A stretch of DNA of 54,159 nt from Paracoccaceae bacterium (GCA_028285485.1 JANQPC010000090.1:1-54159); one strand, 5' to 3'. Shown: positions 1 to 8,983, counted from the stretch's first letter. The notes: a model not told the origin generated them from the letters alone. Program-made: numbers and translations.

Positions 1-1
1 G

Positions 2-238
2 ATGAAGCGCTTCGGGCGGATCGTGGCGCGCGCGCTGCGCGATTACGGCTGGTTTGTCACCGATACGGCCGGAAGCCCCACGCTTCAGTTCGAAAGCACC
101 GTGAGCGCGGGCGCGGAGTGGGAGGCGCTTGGCGTTTCAAACCGCAAGATCGGCAACAAGTTCTATCCGCGCGACATGCTGGATGGCCTCATCACCGCCG
201 ACAACATCTATGCAATCGTGCCCAGCGATCAGTATTGA
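2..238 (+). CDS. C-terminal end of an unidentified protein (5' truncated by window edge)
   Basis: The open frame runs in from the window edge and stops at 236-238 (TGA). The Met at base 2 is probably internal, so the 78 visible residues are likely the C-terminal part of a larger protein. The segment contains VARALRDYGWFVTDTAG and ends in NIYAIVPSDQY. That layout (an alternating hydrophobic/aromatic stretch followed by a compact end) resembles the C-termini of some secreted proteins, but I do not recognise the family. It is followed by a perfect GC-rich hairpin and then by the exopolysaccharide genes on the same strand, so a role in polysaccharide processing is possible but only guessed from position. 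Confidence 0.55.
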   Translation: MKRFGRIVARALRDYGWFVTDTAGSPTLQFESTVSAGAEWEALGVSNRKIGNKFYPRDMLDGLITADNIYAIVPSDQY

Positions 239-245
239 TCGCCCC

Positions 246-269
246 GGCGGCGCCGTTTCGGGCGCCGCC
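246..269 (+). terminator. GC-rich hairpin after the first gene
   Basis: GGCGGCGCC (246-254) and GGCGCCGCC (261-269) form a perfect 9-bp stem with a 6-nt loop, 8 bases after the stop codon. No T-tract follows, so this is a possible terminator or mRNA 3'-end structure rather than a classical intrinsic terminator. Confidence 0.4.
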
Positions 270-314
270 AAGGATTCGCCCCGAATTGCCCCGGATCCGT
301 TGCCTGATTGGCGA

Positions 315-332
315 AATATTACGTTTTGTAAT
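315..332 (+). promoter_or_regulatory. AT-rich dyad upstream of the exopolysaccharide genes
   Basis: ATTAC-GTTTT-GTAAT (318-332) is a perfect 5-bp dyad in an otherwise GC-rich intergenic region, about 140 bases before the first glycosyltransferase. The 12-mer AATATTACGTTT (315-326) recurs exactly at 6735-6746, at the start of the ExoY-like gene. It may be a shared regulator site, but no regulator is identified. Confidence 0.3.
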
Positions 333-473
333 CGTATTGCGTACAATCCCCCGCTGCGGCGCAGCTAAACCGGCGCAGGGCTTGCATCCGCCCTTTTTTA
401 CTGGGATCGACCCCCACGATGATGTACCGTCTGAGCGGTGTTGATTTTCGAGTTTAGTACCTGCGAGTAGCCT

Positions 474-1637
474 GTGGATCGTTTCAAATTCAGTCCCCCG
501 AGAGTGCTGTTGGTCTGCCTGTCGAAGGAATTCGGCGGCGCCGATGTGCGCGTGATCCAGACCGCGCGCCATTTGCACGACACCCGGCATGACTATGCCG
601 TACTCGCGCTGAAAGGCGGCCCCTTGGCGCGCCGGCTGGCCGATCAGGGGCTTAACGTTGTGCCCGTGGCGCGGCGGCGGTGGAACCCGCTTCTGGCGCT
701 GGATATCGTGCGCGCGGCACGCGCCATCGATGCCACCATCGTGGATGCCCACAACGTGCAATCGCAATACTGGTCGGCGCTTGCCGCACAGGCGATGCCG
801 GGCCGGGGCCTCGTGGCGACGATTCATTCCGATTACGGCGATCGCAACAGCCGCTTCGATCAGCGCCGCCGGCGCCTGGGCGCGATCCGCGCCTGCAACG
901 GGGCGGGCGCGAGCTTCATCGCGGTATCGAGCGCGATCACCAAGGGCCTGCGCGCGATGGGCGTGCCCGAAGCGCGCGTACGCACAAGCTGGAATGGCGT
1001 TGAACCCCCGAAAACCCGGCCCGAACCGGCCTCGATCCGCACCGAAGCGGGCTGGGCGGCGGATGCCAAGGTTGTCGCCACCATCGGACGGCTCGATGAA
1101 AACAAGGGCCATGCCCTGCTGATCGACGCGCTTGCGCGCATCCGGGCCGAGGGCTGGGGCGATCTGCACCTCTTCATTGCGGGCCGCGGCCCTGACGAGG
1201 CGCGCCTCAAGCGGTTGGTCGATGTGTTCGGGATGTCTGACCGCGTGCATTTCGCGGGCTTCCGGCGCGATGTGAAAAACATCCTCGCCGCCGCGGATGC
1301 CCATGTCATGCCGTCTCTCAGCGAGGGCCTGCCCTACGCGCTGCTCGAAGCCAGCGAGGTTTCCACGCCGACGATCATGTCGGAAGTGGGCGCGGCGCCG
1401 AACCTCTTCGAGCATGGCGCGAACATCCTTTTCACCAAGCCGGGAAATATTCCCGAGCTTGTGTCGGCCCTGCGCATGGCCTTTGAACGGCCGGAGACGC
1501 TGGAAACCCTTGGCGCAGGCGCCCGCGCCCTTGTGGATCGCCGCCTCAACGTGCGCCGCATGATGGCCGAAACGCTTGACGTTTATAACTACACCGGGTT
1601 CGCCGAACCCCTGCAGGCGGGCGATCCAGCGGAATGA
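474..1637 (+). CDS. GT4-family glycosyltransferase (exopolysaccharide locus)
   Basis: A 387-residue protein read from a GTG start. The N-terminal half has a GT-B acceptor-domain opening (LLVCLSKEFGGADVRVIQ). The C-terminal half carries the GT4 nucleotide-sugar domain: VATIGRLDENKGHALLIDAL near residue 200, then GRGPDEARLKRLV, VHFAGFRRDV and the EX7E-like SLSEGLPYALLEASE near residue 285. It should transfer a sugar from a nucleotide or lipid-linked donor onto a growing polysaccharide on the cytoplasmic face. It is the first gene of a co-directional run (gap of about 63 bases to the next start, then 0-17 base gaps), consistent with a surface-polysaccharide operon. The sugar specificity cannot be read from sequence. 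The GTG start lacks a strong ribosome binding site, so the exact start is uncertain. Confidence 0.85.
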   Translation: MDRFKFSPPRVLLVCLSKEFGGADVRVIQTARHLHDTRHDYAVLALKGGPLARRLADQGLNVVPVARRRWNPLLALDIVRAARAIDATIVDAHNVQSQYWSALAAQAMPGRGLVATIHSDYGDRNSRFDQRRRRLGAIRACNGAGASFIAVSSAITKGLRAMGVPEARVRTSWNGVEPPKTRPEPASIRTEAGWAADAKVVATIGRLDENKGHALLIDALARIRAEGWGDLHLFIAGRGPDEARLKRLVDVFGMSDRVHFAGFRRDVKNILAAADAHVMPSLSEGLPYALLEASEVSTPTIMSEVGAAPNLFEHGANILFTKPGNIPELVSALRMAFERPETLETLGAGARALVDRRLNVRRMMAETLDVYNYTGFAEPLQAGDPAE

Positions 1638-1700
1638 TCCTGAGCCGTGGCTCATATCACGCGCGCGCCGCGCGGGCCCTCGGGCGTGGAGGCCAGGCAG

Positions 1701-3188
1701 ATGTCTGACCTTGGCATAGACACGCGCCCGAACGCGCTCACGCTTGCGGGCGTGGCGCTGGCGCTCTTGCTGGGCACGCTGGCCATTGGCGCGGGCGCGG
1801 CGATGTCGCCCACGCTCACGGCCTTCGGGCTGATCGCGGCAGCGGTGCTTGCGATCTCGATTGCACGGCCTGAATTTGTTGTCTTCTTCACTGCCGCAGC
1901 GCTTTACATGAACCTCGGCGCCACGCTGGCCGAGGAACACAATATCGGCTTCTTCACCGAGCTTCTCCTGATGCTTGTGGGCGGTGTGCTGGTTTTGCGC
2001 TACCTCACGCGGCGCGAATTCGGGGCCGAGGCGCGGCTGAGCTTTCTTGTGCTTCTGGCCTATGGCGTGACGCTGGTGATCACGATCCTGCACGCGCGCG
2101 ACCCGTTGATCGCGCAGGAGGAACTGATCGACACCATTGAAATCATGGTGGTGGCCTTTCTCGTGGTGGCGATGATCACCAATGCCGAGCGCTTCCTGGC
2201 GCTGGCCAACGGGCTGCTGTTCGGCGGCATCGTGCTCTCGGGCATCGCGGTGGCGCAGTATCTCACAGGGTCCTACTACAGCGATTGGGGCGGGTTCGCC
2301 GAAGCGACGGTGCACCATATCGCGGGCGAAACCTCGAGCTGGCGTGCCAGTGGCCCGCTGTCCGACAGCAACCACTTCGGGCAGATCCTGCTGATCGTGC
2401 TACCGATTGCAATCTCGCGCGCGATCATCGGGCCGGGCCTGATCTGGCGCGTGATCGGGATTGTGGCGCTGGGCCTTGTGGTCTGGGCGATCCTGCTCAC
2501 CTTCTCGCGCGGCACGCTTGCCGCCGCTCTGATCGCGCTCGCGGCCTATTTCTGGTATCTCCGCCGCCTCGCGCTTTTCGCCGTGATCCCCGTGCTGCTG
2601 GCCGCCTGGTTCGTGCCGCAGGTGATGCCGCCCGAATATACCGATCGCGTGATGGTTTCGGTGCGCGATGTCACCGCCGTTGTCACCGGCGATGGCTATG
2701 TGGTGGATCCTGCCGCCAACGGCCGGCTGGCCGAGATGATCGCGGCCTGGAAACTCTTCCTCGAACACCCGGTTGCGGGCGTGGGCTACGGCCAGTTCGA
2801 AAGCTACTATCAGGATACCGCGCAGCGCTACGGGCTGATGGCGCGGGAATCCGACAGGCAGGCCCATAGCCTTTATCTTGAGATCCTCTCCGAACGCGGG
2901 CTGATCGGCGGCTTTGCGGTTCTGGGCCTCATCCTCTTTGCCTTTGCCCGCGGCGGCGTTGCCCTCCGCGCGCTTGGCGCCGAAGGCCGCACCGTGGAAG
3001 CCACGATGCTTCGCGGGGTGATCTTCGGGTTCGTCGGCTATCTCGCAGCATCCGCATTGCTGCATGACAGCTACAAGAATTATTTCTGGATCACGGCAGC
3101 CGCATTGATGGCCGCGCCGGTGATGGTTGCGCGTTTTGCTGGATCGGGGGCGTTTGGCTCCGATGGCGCGCAGGTCTATAACAAGTGA
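1701..3188 (+). CDS. O-antigen ligase/polymerase (Wzy-like) membrane protein
   Basis: A 495-residue polytopic membrane protein with about ten or more hydrophobic segments. The O-antigen ligase/polymerase domain is marked by LLTFSRGTLAAALIALAAYF (near residue 275) and, after the large periplasmic loop, HSLYLEILSERGLIGGFAV (near residue 400), the H-S-x-Y-L-x-x-L-x-E-x-G-L-x-G pattern of Wzy_C proteins. It probably polymerises or ligates polysaccharide repeat units at the periplasmic face. I prefer the ATG at 1701, which has GGAGG eight bases upstream, over an in-frame GTG at 1647. Its stop lies just before the chain-length protein, the usual neighbour of a polymerase. Confidence 0.85.
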   Translation: MSDLGIDTRPNALTLAGVALALLLGTLAIGAGAAMSPTLTAFGLIAAAVLAISIARPEFVVFFTAAALYMNLGATLAEEHNIGFFTELLLMLVGGVLVLRYLTRREFGAEARLSFLVLLAYGVTLVITILHARDPLIAQEELIDTIEIMVVAFLVVAMITNAERFLALANGLLFGGIVLSGIAVAQYLTGSYYSDWGGFAEATVHHIAGETSSWRASGPLSDSNHFGQILLIVLPIAISRAIIGPGLIWRVIGIVALGLVVWAILLTFSRGTLAAALIALAAYFWYLRRLALFAVIPVLLAAWFVPQVMPPEYTDRVMVSVRDVTAVVTGDGYVVDPAANGRLAEMIAAWKLFLEHPVAGVGYGQFESYYQDTAQRYGLMARESDRQAHSLYLEILSERGLIGGFAVLGLILFAFARGGVALRALGAEGRTVEATMLRGVIFGFVGYLAASALLHDSYKNYFWITAAALMAAPVMVARFAGSGAFGSDGAQVYNK

Positions 3189-3205
3189 ACGGAAAGGGCC
3201 GGGAT

Positions 3206-4345
3206 ATGGAATTCGGACTTCTTTTGCGTGCCCTGGGCGGCATTTGGATCATCCTCGCGGTCGCCGTCGGGTTCGGCGCGGCGAGCCACTATCAGGGGCA
3301 GCGTGAAACCGCTGTCTACGAGGCAAACGCGATGCTGCTCTATCGCTTTGGCCGCGAATACTACAACGACAACGTTGTGGATACGACGTGGCGCGGCGAT
3401 GGCATCCGCCTGAACGTGGATCTTGCGATCAACAACGATCTGGAAATCATGGGCAGCCGCACGGTTTTGGCCAAAACGCTTGAGGCGCTTGGCACCGTCG
3501 ATCCCGCCAATCAGGAGATCGCGCTGCAGTTCCTTGAGCCGGGTGTGCCGGATCTGAGCGCAGCCGAGCAGCTTGCCGCGTTCCGCGAACAGATCTCGAT
3601 CCGCCGGATCCAGGGCACCAATATGGTGCGTATCGCAGCCCTGAACCCCGATGTGGAACAGGCCGTGGTCACGCTGGAAACGCTGCTCGACACCTATATT
3701 GCCGAGCGCGACGATATCCTGACCCGCCAGCCGATTGCCTCGCTTGAAGCCACGCGCGATGCGGCCCGGGCGAATATTGACCGGATCCGCGAGGAGGAAA
3801 CCGCGCTGCGGCTGGAAAACGGGGTGTTCGACGAAGCCACTCAACGCAGCACCATCCTTGCCCGGATCGCCGCGCTTGAAACCGCGCCGCCGCCGGCGCC
3901 CACCGCCGCTGTGCCCGGTTCGGTGATCGTGCCCTCCAACGTGGCCGTCACCCCCGATCCGGAGGTGGAGATTGCGGAACTGCGCGGCCGTCTCGACCAG
4001 ATGGAAGGCATTGCCGCCCAGCTTCGGGATCTTGCGCGCGAGCGTGGCGTTTACGAAGACGAGCTGCGCCAGGTTGCGGGCCTTCTGCGGGAATATGAGC
4101 TGGCCAACACCTTTGCCAGCGAAGTCGGCCACCCGATCGCGGTGATCCAGGAACCGGCGCCTGCGCCGGGCGCCGTGGGGCTCAGCCCCAACATGCGCAC
4201 CGCGTTGGCCGCCATCATCGGCGCGCTGATCGGCTACCTGATCTCGGTGATCCGGGAAAGCTTCCGGATGCGGAAGCCGGCCACGCCCGAACCCGCGCCC
4301 GAAGGCACCGCCTGGGCAAGCGGCAGCACCGCGCCGCGGAGCTGA
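3206..4345 (+). CDS. Wzz/GumC-type polysaccharide co-polymerase (chain-length determinant)
   Basis: A 379-residue protein with an N-terminal membrane segment (ALGGIWIILAVAVGFGAAS), a long periplasmic region rich in predicted coiled coil (for example RDAARANIDRIREEETALR and EIAELRGRLDQMEGIAAQLR), a Pro/Ala-rich linker, and a C-terminal membrane segment (ALAAIIGALIGYLISVI, residues about 343-360). This two-TM plus coiled-coil layout is that of polysaccharide co-polymerases, which set chain length together with Wzy. There is no cytoplasmic tyrosine-kinase domain after TM2, so it is a kinase-less form. An in-frame GTG at 3185 overlaps the upstream stop and is an alternative start. Confidence 0.75.
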   Translation: MEFGLLLRALGGIWIILAVAVGFGAASHYQGQRETAVYEANAMLLYRFGREYYNDNVVDTTWRGDGIRLNVDLAINNDLEIMGSRTVLAKTLEALGTVDPANQEIALQFLEPGVPDLSAAEQLAAFREQISIRRIQGTNMVRIAALNPDVEQAVVTLETLLDTYIAERDDILTRQPIASLEATRDAARANIDRIREEETALRLENGVFDEATQRSTILARIAALETAPPPAPTAAVPGSVIVPSNVAVTPDPEVEIAELRGRLDQMEGIAAQLRDLARERGVYEDELRQVAGLLREYELANTFASEVGHPIAVIQEPAPAPGAVGLSPNMRTALAAIIGALIGYLISVIRESFRMRKPATPEPAPEGTAWASGSTAPRS

Positions 4346-4348
4346 CCG

Positions 4349-5320
4349 ATGGCTGAGACCTATCTGATCACCGGTGGCCACGGGTTCATCGGCAAGCATC
4401 TGGCGCGCGCCCTCCTTGCGGAGGGCCACGCCGTGCGGATCCTCGACGATCTGTCATCGATCACCGATGAGCCGCTGCCCGAGGGCTGCGAACTGATCGT
4501 GGGCGATGTGGCCGAGGCCGCAACGGTGGCCGAATGCATGGCGGGTGTGACGGGGTGCTATCACCTCGCCGCCATCGCCTCGGTCGAGCAATGCACCCAG
4601 GAATGGGGCGCAAGCCACCGGGTGAACGTGGGCGGCACGGTCAACGTGCTTGACGCTGCGCGCGCCGAAGGCGGTGTGCCGGTTGTCTACGCCTCATCCG
4701 CCGCGATCTACGGGGCGGTGAAAACCGTGCCGGTGCAGGAAAGCGCCGAGATCGCACCGATCTCCGCCTATGGCGTGGACAAGTATGGCAGCGAGCTTCA
4801 CGCGCGCGTGGCCGCCGAGATCTTTGGCGTGCCCACCGCTGGGATGCGCTTCTTCAATGTCTTCGGCCCCGGCCAGAATGCGGGTTCGCCCTATAGCGGG
4901 GTGATCACGCTCTTTGCCGACCGGCTGAACCGCGGCGCGCCGATCTGCGTTCACGGCGATGGCAAGCAATCGCGCGATTTCATCTATGTGGGCGATGTGG
5001 TGCGCTTCTGCATGGCGGCCATGGGCAAGGCGCGCGCCGATAAGGCCGCGGGCCGGGCCGAGGCCGATATCTTCAACGTGGCCACCGGCAAGGCAACATC
5101 GCTTCTGGAACTGATCCAGACGATGCAGGGCCTGTTTGGCAGCCCTTCGGAGATGACTTTCGGGCCCGCCCGCCGCGGCGATATCCGCCATTCGCTGGGC
5201 GATGCCGCCCATGCCGTGGGCACCCTGGGTGTGGCCGCCGAAACCTCGCTTCACGAGGGGCTTGCGGCCCTGCACAGCGCGCTTGTGCCCGGCACGGCCC
5301 ATCGCACGGCGGCGGAATAG
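4349..5320 (+). CDS. NAD-dependent sugar-nucleotide epimerase/dehydratase (GalE-like extended SDR)
   Basis: A 323-residue extended short-chain dehydrogenase. The Rossmann motif TGGHGFIGKHLARALL lies at residues 7-22, the acidic NAD-selective position follows in RILDDLSS, and the catalytic pair is YGVDKYG (Tyr-x-x-x-Lys). A serine cluster (VYASSAAIYG) sits before it as in the GalE/WbpP group, and a late GDGKQSRDFIYVGDVV segment is the substrate-side signature of UDP-sugar 4-epimerases. It should supply a modified nucleotide sugar for the polysaccharide; the exact substrate is unknown. It starts 3 bases after the preceding stop, so it is probably translationally coupled. Confidence 0.85.
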   Translation: MAETYLITGGHGFIGKHLARALLAEGHAVRILDDLSSITDEPLPEGCELIVGDVAEAATVAECMAGVTGCYHLAAIASVEQCTQEWGASHRVNVGGTVNVLDAARAEGGVPVVYASSAAIYGAVKTVPVQESAEIAPISAYGVDKYGSELHARVAAEIFGVPTAGMRFFNVFGPGQNAGSPYSGVITLFADRLNRGAPICVHGDGKQSRDFIYVGDVVRFCMAAMGKARADKAAGRAEADIFNVATGKATSLLELIQTMQGLFGSPSEMTFGPARRGDIRHSLGDAAHAVGTLGVAAETSLHEGLAALHSALVPGTAHRTAAE

Positions 5321-5334
5321 GAAAGGCATTTCCC

Positions 5335-6507
5335 GTGTACACGTTCTTAGTGTCTCTCGCGATCGGATGCCTGTTCATCGCGGCGTATCAATATGTGCTC
5401 TATCCCGCAGCGATCATTCTCGCCGCGAAGCTCTTCGGGCGCTCGGCGCAGGCACGCCCCGCCGCCCACCGGCCCAAGATTTCGCTGGTGATCGCGGGCT
5501 ATAACGAGGCGCGTATTCTGCCCGAAAAGCTGCAGAATACCGGCCAGATCCGGTACGAGCCCTTCGATGTGATCGTTGTGACCGATGGGTCGGACGACGG
5601 CAGCGAAACGCTTGAAATGGCGGTGCCGGGCCGCAAGGTGACCCACCTGCACGATCCCGAACGCGCCGGGAAGGCCCCGGCGATGAACCGGGGCGTCGCG
5701 GCCAGCGATGCCGATATCATCGTCTTCTCCGATGCCAACGCGCTCTACAACGTCGATGCGCTGACCGAGATCGCCGATGCCTTCAGCGATCCCGACGTGG
5801 GGCTGGTAAGCGGCTGCAAAACGGTGATGGCCCGCGGCGCCGCCGATGGCGACCGGGGCTTTGCCAAGAACGAGGGGCTCTACTGGAAGTACGAGAACCT
5901 GATCCGCCGGTCGGAAGACAAATTGGGCAATACTGTGGCAACCGTGGGCGAAATGCTCGCCGTACGCCGCGATCTCTTCCCCAATTTCCCGCGCTGGGTG
6001 GTGAACGACGATGCGTATCTCACGCTTCACGTGCTGCGCGCGGGCCAGAACGTGCGCTACGCCGAAGGCGCCGCAAGTTGCGAACTTGCCTCGCTGAAAG
6101 ATGAGGATGAGGCCAAGCGGCGCGCCCGGATCGCGGTGGGGCGGTGGGAGCTTGTGTCGCGCCCCGCGCTCTGGCCTGCGAAACGGCCCTTCGCGATGCT
6201 TCAGCTCATCTCACACAAGTGGTTGCGGCTTATCACGCCGTTTCTACTGATTATTGCGTTGGCATCCACGGCCCTTGCGGTGGCGGCCAATCCCGGCGGC
6301 CTTGTCGCAACGCTGCTTCTGGCCGCGCAACTGGCCTTCTACGCGGTGGCCGCCTTCGGCAAGAGCCGGGAATCCGCCGCGGGCCCCTTCGGGAAGCTCG
6401 CGCGGCTTTGCTGGTTCCTCCTGCGCTCGAATCTGTCGATTCTCTCCGGGTTCTTCGCCTGGGCGGGCCGTTCGCGCCCCGTCGCATGGGAACGCGCCGA
6501 GCGCTGA
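5335..6507 (+). CDS. GT2-family glycosyltransferase, membrane-bound
   Basis: A 390-residue protein. An N-terminal hydrophobic segment (LVSLAIGCLFIAAYQYVLYP) precedes a GT-A domain beginning KISLVIAGYNEARIL. Donor-binding signatures are VIVVTDGSDDGSE and the DxN/DxD equivalent IVFSDANALYNVDAL. A later VVNDDAYLTLHVLRAG and RRARIAVGRWELV correspond to the acceptor Asp and (Q/R)xxRW motifs of processive or EpsH/IcaA-like GT2 enzymes. The C-terminal 100 residues contain two to three membrane segments. GTG start with GGAAAGG upstream. It is the last gene of the tightly packed run, followed by a hairpin. Confidence 0.85.
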   Translation: MYTFLVSLAIGCLFIAAYQYVLYPAAIILAAKLFGRSAQARPAAHRPKISLVIAGYNEARILPEKLQNTGQIRYEPFDVIVVTDGSDDGSETLEMAVPGRKVTHLHDPERAGKAPAMNRGVAASDADIIVFSDANALYNVDALTEIADAFSDPDVGLVSGCKTVMARGAADGDRGFAKNEGLYWKYENLIRRSEDKLGNTVATVGEMLAVRRDLFPNFPRWVVNDDAYLTLHVLRAGQNVRYAEGAASCELASLKDEDEAKRRARIAVGRWELVSRPALWPAKRPFAMLQLISHKWLRLITPFLLIIALASTALAVAANPGGLVATLLLAAQLAFYAVAAFGKSRESAAGPFGKLARLCWFLLRSNLSILSGFFAWAGRSRPVAWERAER

Positions 6508-6533
6508 GGCAATTCTGCCACAATAATGCCTCT

Positions 6534-6558
6534 TTTCCGGGCCGGATTGGCCCGGAAA
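6534..6558. terminator. Hairpin after the GT2 gene
   Basis: TTTCCGGGCC (6534-6543) and GGCCCGGAAA (6549-6558) make a perfect 10-bp stem with a 5-nt loop, 27 bases after the GT2 stop. There is no downstream T-tract. It probably ends or stabilises the upstream polysaccharide mRNA. Confidence 0.5.
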
Positions 6559-6725
6559 CCGCCACAGTCCAGCCATGATTGTGGACAGCCCCGCCCCCGA
6601 TACCGTAGCAAGAGAGTGGGTAACGGGGGCCTCACGGCAGCAGCTGAACTGAGTCCTCTATCAGTGTGGTAGGTGCGCGAAGCGTTGTTTGTAACGCGTG
6701 CCGTGAGTTTTGGGTGTGTAGGTAA

Positions 6726-7478
6726 ATGGACCGCAATATTACGTTTGGCGGGAACGCAAGTACTGAACTTCTTTCCGAAACGGCCCCGTTCGCGGGCGCT
6801 TTTTCGACGGCTGCGGCGGAGCCTGTTGCGCCCCGCGCGCGCAATAACCCCTATTCCGTCAGCCGCCCCAGCGCGGCCACCGATGCGGCCTCCCGCGCGA
6901 TCGATCTGATCCTGGGCATCGCGGTTCTTCCGATCGTGGTTCCGATGATTCTGATCGCCGCTGTGGCGCTCAAAATCCAGGATTGGCGCGGCCCGATCTT
7001 CTATTCGCAGATCCGCTATGGCCTGAACGGCAAACCGTTCAAGATCTGGAAGCTCCGCAGCATGGTTGTGGGCGCCGACAAGATGAAGGCCGAGATCTGC
7101 GAACGCGATGGCGTGGCCAACACCCCCGGCTTCAAGATGGAACGCGATCCCCGCGTCACCCGCATCGGGCGCATCCTGCGCAAAACGCATATCGATGAGA
7201 TGCCGCAGATTCTGAACGTGCTGAACGGCGAAATGGCGATCGTGGGCCCGCGCCCCAACTCCTACCCGCCCGAGGAATATGAGCCCTGGCAACGCCTGCG
7301 CCTGCTGGTGAAGCCCGGCATTACCGGCGTGTGGCAGATCTCGGCCGAACGCGCCTACGAGTTCGATGTGCGCTGCGAGATGGATTTGGAATACATCCGC
7401 AACAAGCACGCCTTCTACGATCTGCGGATCCTGTTCCTGACGGCGGTGCATTTCATCCGGGGCGGCTCGGGCGTCTGA
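6726..7478 (+). CDS. ExoY/WcaJ-like initiating sugar transferase (bacterial sugar transferase family)
   Basis: A 250-residue protein that contains only the catalytic half of polyprenyl-phosphate sugar-1-phosphate transferases. After about 55 low-complexity residues there is one re-entrant/monotopic hydrophobic helix (LILGIAVLPIVVPMILIAAV), then the family motifs FKIWKLRSMVVGAD, RIGRILRKTHIDEMPQILNV and GEMAIVGPRPNSYPPE, and LLVKPGITGVWQISAE. It should load the first sugar phosphate onto undecaprenyl phosphate and so start repeat-unit assembly. It has its own 218-base leader region. The first Met has no good ribosome binding site, and the 12-mer AATATTACGTTT lies just inside it, so the true start could be further downstream. 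Confidence 0.85.
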   Translation: MDRNITFGGNASTELLSETAPFAGAFSTAAAEPVAPRARNNPYSVSRPSAATDAASRAIDLILGIAVLPIVVPMILIAAVALKIQDWRGPIFYSQIRYGLNGKPFKIWKLRSMVVGADKMKAEICERDGVANTPGFKMERDPRVTRIGRILRKTHIDEMPQILNVLNGEMAIVGPRPNSYPPEEYEPWQRLRLLVKPGITGVWQISAERAYEFDVRCEMDLEYIRNKHAFYDLRILFLTAVHFIRGGSGV

Positions 7479-7507
7479 GCGACGCGCGGGCAACGCACAG
7501 AATTCGC

Positions 7508-7537
7508 CGGGCCCGATCGCTGCCGTGATCGGGCCCG
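7508..7537. terminator. Strong hairpin after the sugar transferase
   Basis: CGGGCCCGATC (7508-7518) and GATCGGGCCCG (7527-7537) form a perfect 11-bp stem with an 8-nt loop, 29 bases after the stop codon. Only TGCCGTTT follows, so the U-tract is weak. Likely transcription terminator or mRNA 3'-end structure. Confidence 0.55.
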
Positions 7538-7738
7538 TGCCGTTTAACGGCGTGATGAGAACAACGCGCCCCCTGCCCGGCCCTTGGCCACATCGCGCGC
7601 ACAATGGCCGGCCCGCCCTTGGCGGCACGCGGCGAAGCCGGTACCGCAGGAGAGACACACCGTTTATGCCACGCGCATAGGATAGGCGGTGTTCGGGCCC
7701 GGCGCAGCGAGCGCAGGCCAAAGAGAGGCAGTTGATCG

Positions 7739-8983
7739 ATGAAGATCGTCATAATCGAGCCCGATGGCCAAGGCGGCCTCTTTCACTTCGCCCATCAGAT
7801 GGGCGAGGCGCTGGGGGCTGAGGGCAATGACGTCACGCTGGTGACCGATAGCGCACCGGAGCTTCGCGAGGCCCGCGGCTACACGCTCGCGCCGATCATG
7901 CGGCTCTGGAAGCGCAACCAGCCGTCGGACAATTCGAACCAGACGGTGCTCCACAAGATCGCGCGCCTGGCGCAGCGGGGCTGGCGCGCGGCGCGGCTCA
8001 CCGTCGTCTGGTGGCGCACGGTGCGAGCGGTAGAGCGGATGGATCCCGATGTGGTGATCCTTTCGATCATGGCGCACCGGCACATCCTGAGGATCGCCGC
8101 GCGGCTTGCCACGCCGAACCGCATCTTCGCCCAGCTCTGCCATGAAGCCACCCATGTGGAGGATCGCGGCAAGGAGGCCCGGCGCCGCCGCGACCCGCTG
8201 ATGGAGCGCTTCGATCGCATCTTCTTCCTGGCCTCCTCGGTGCGCGACGATTTTCTGGCCCGCACGATCTTTCCCGAGGCGCGCACCACGCGCATCCCGC
8301 ACCCGCGCCCGCAATTCTTCCGCGAAACACAGATTGCGGAGCCTGAGATGCGCGCCCGGTTGGGGCTGGAGCCGGAGGCGCCGGTTTTGCTGTTCTTCGG
8401 CAATCTCTGGCCCTCGAAGGGCGTGAACGATCTTGTCGACGCTTTCGCCCAGGCGCGCGCGCGGGAAAGCGCGCAGCTGCTTATCACGGGGCGCGCAACG
8501 AAGAACATGGATATGGCGGGCCTGCGCCGCCAGATCGCCGAACACGGGCTGGGTGATCGCGTGATCGTCGCCAACCGCTATATCGATAACGAAGAGGTCT
8601 ACCCGATCTTCCAGCTTGCCCGCGCCGTCGTGCTGCCCTACCGCACTGCGGCCGCCAGCGGCGTCCTGCACCAGAGCTTCGCCTATGCACAGGCGCCGAT
8701 CGTTACGCGGCTCGGCGGGCTTGCCGAGGATGTGCGCGATGGTGAAACAGGGCTGATCGTGCCGCCGCGCGATGCGGGCGCGCTGGCCGCGGCGATGGAC
8801 CGGGTGATTGACGATCCCGCGCTTGCCGCCCGGCTGGGCCAGGCCGGGCACGATCATTCCGAGGCGCATTTCAGCTGGTCGGCGGTGGCGGGCACCATGG
8901 GCCGCGTGCTGGCCGAGGATTTGGATGCCAAACGCGCCGGCGGCGCGGCAGGCGCCAGCGCAGAGCGGCCCGCACGGGTGTAA
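7739..8983 (+). CDS. GT4-family glycosyltransferase
   Basis: A 414-residue GT-B glycosyltransferase. The N-terminus has a glycine-rich acceptor loop (IIEPDGQGGLFHFAHQMGEAL). The C-terminal donor domain carries LLFFGNLWPSKGVNDLVDAF, the RYIDNEEVYPIFQLARAVVL segment and YRTAAASGVLHQSFAYAQAP, which replaces the usual EGxPxxxLE with an ASGVLHQSFAYA form, followed by GLAEDVRDGETGLIVPPRD, typical of group 4 enzymes. The ATG at 7739 is preceded by an AGAGAGG ribosome binding site. It is transcribed with the exopolysaccharide genes but lies 260 bases after the sugar transferase and a hairpin, so it may have its own promoter. Confidence 0.85.
   Translation: MKIVIIEPDGQGGLFHFAHQMGEALGAEGNDVTLVTDSAPELREARGYTLAPIMRLWKRNQPSDNSNQTVLHKIARLAQRGWRAARLTVVWWRTVRAVERMDPDVVILSIMAHRHILRIAARLATPNRIFAQLCHEATHVEDRGKEARRRRDPLMERFDRIFFLASSVRDDFLARTIFPEARTTRIPHPRPQFFRETQIAEPEMRARLGLEPEAPVLLFFGNLWPSKGVNDLVDAFAQARARESAQLLITGRATKNMDMAGLRRQIAEHGLGDRVIVANRYIDNEEVYPIFQLARAVVLPYRTAAASGVLHQSFAYAQAPIVTRLGGLAEDVRDGETGLIVPPRDAGALAAAMDRVIDDPALAARLGQAGHDHSEAHFSWSAVAGTMGRVLAEDLDAKRAGGAAGASAERPARV

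Noticed and set aside
192-2375. A 727-codon open frame on the minus strand
   Set aside because: It is antisense to the GT4 and Wzy-like genes, is dominated by Arg, His, Gly and Ala, and lacks any domain motif. Long antisense frames are expected from the codon bias of GC-rich DNA.
6576-6653. A 25-codon frame (MIVDSPAPDTVAREWV...) before the sugar transferase
   Set aside because: No ribosome binding site, no similarity I can name and no downstream structure that would make it a leader peptide.
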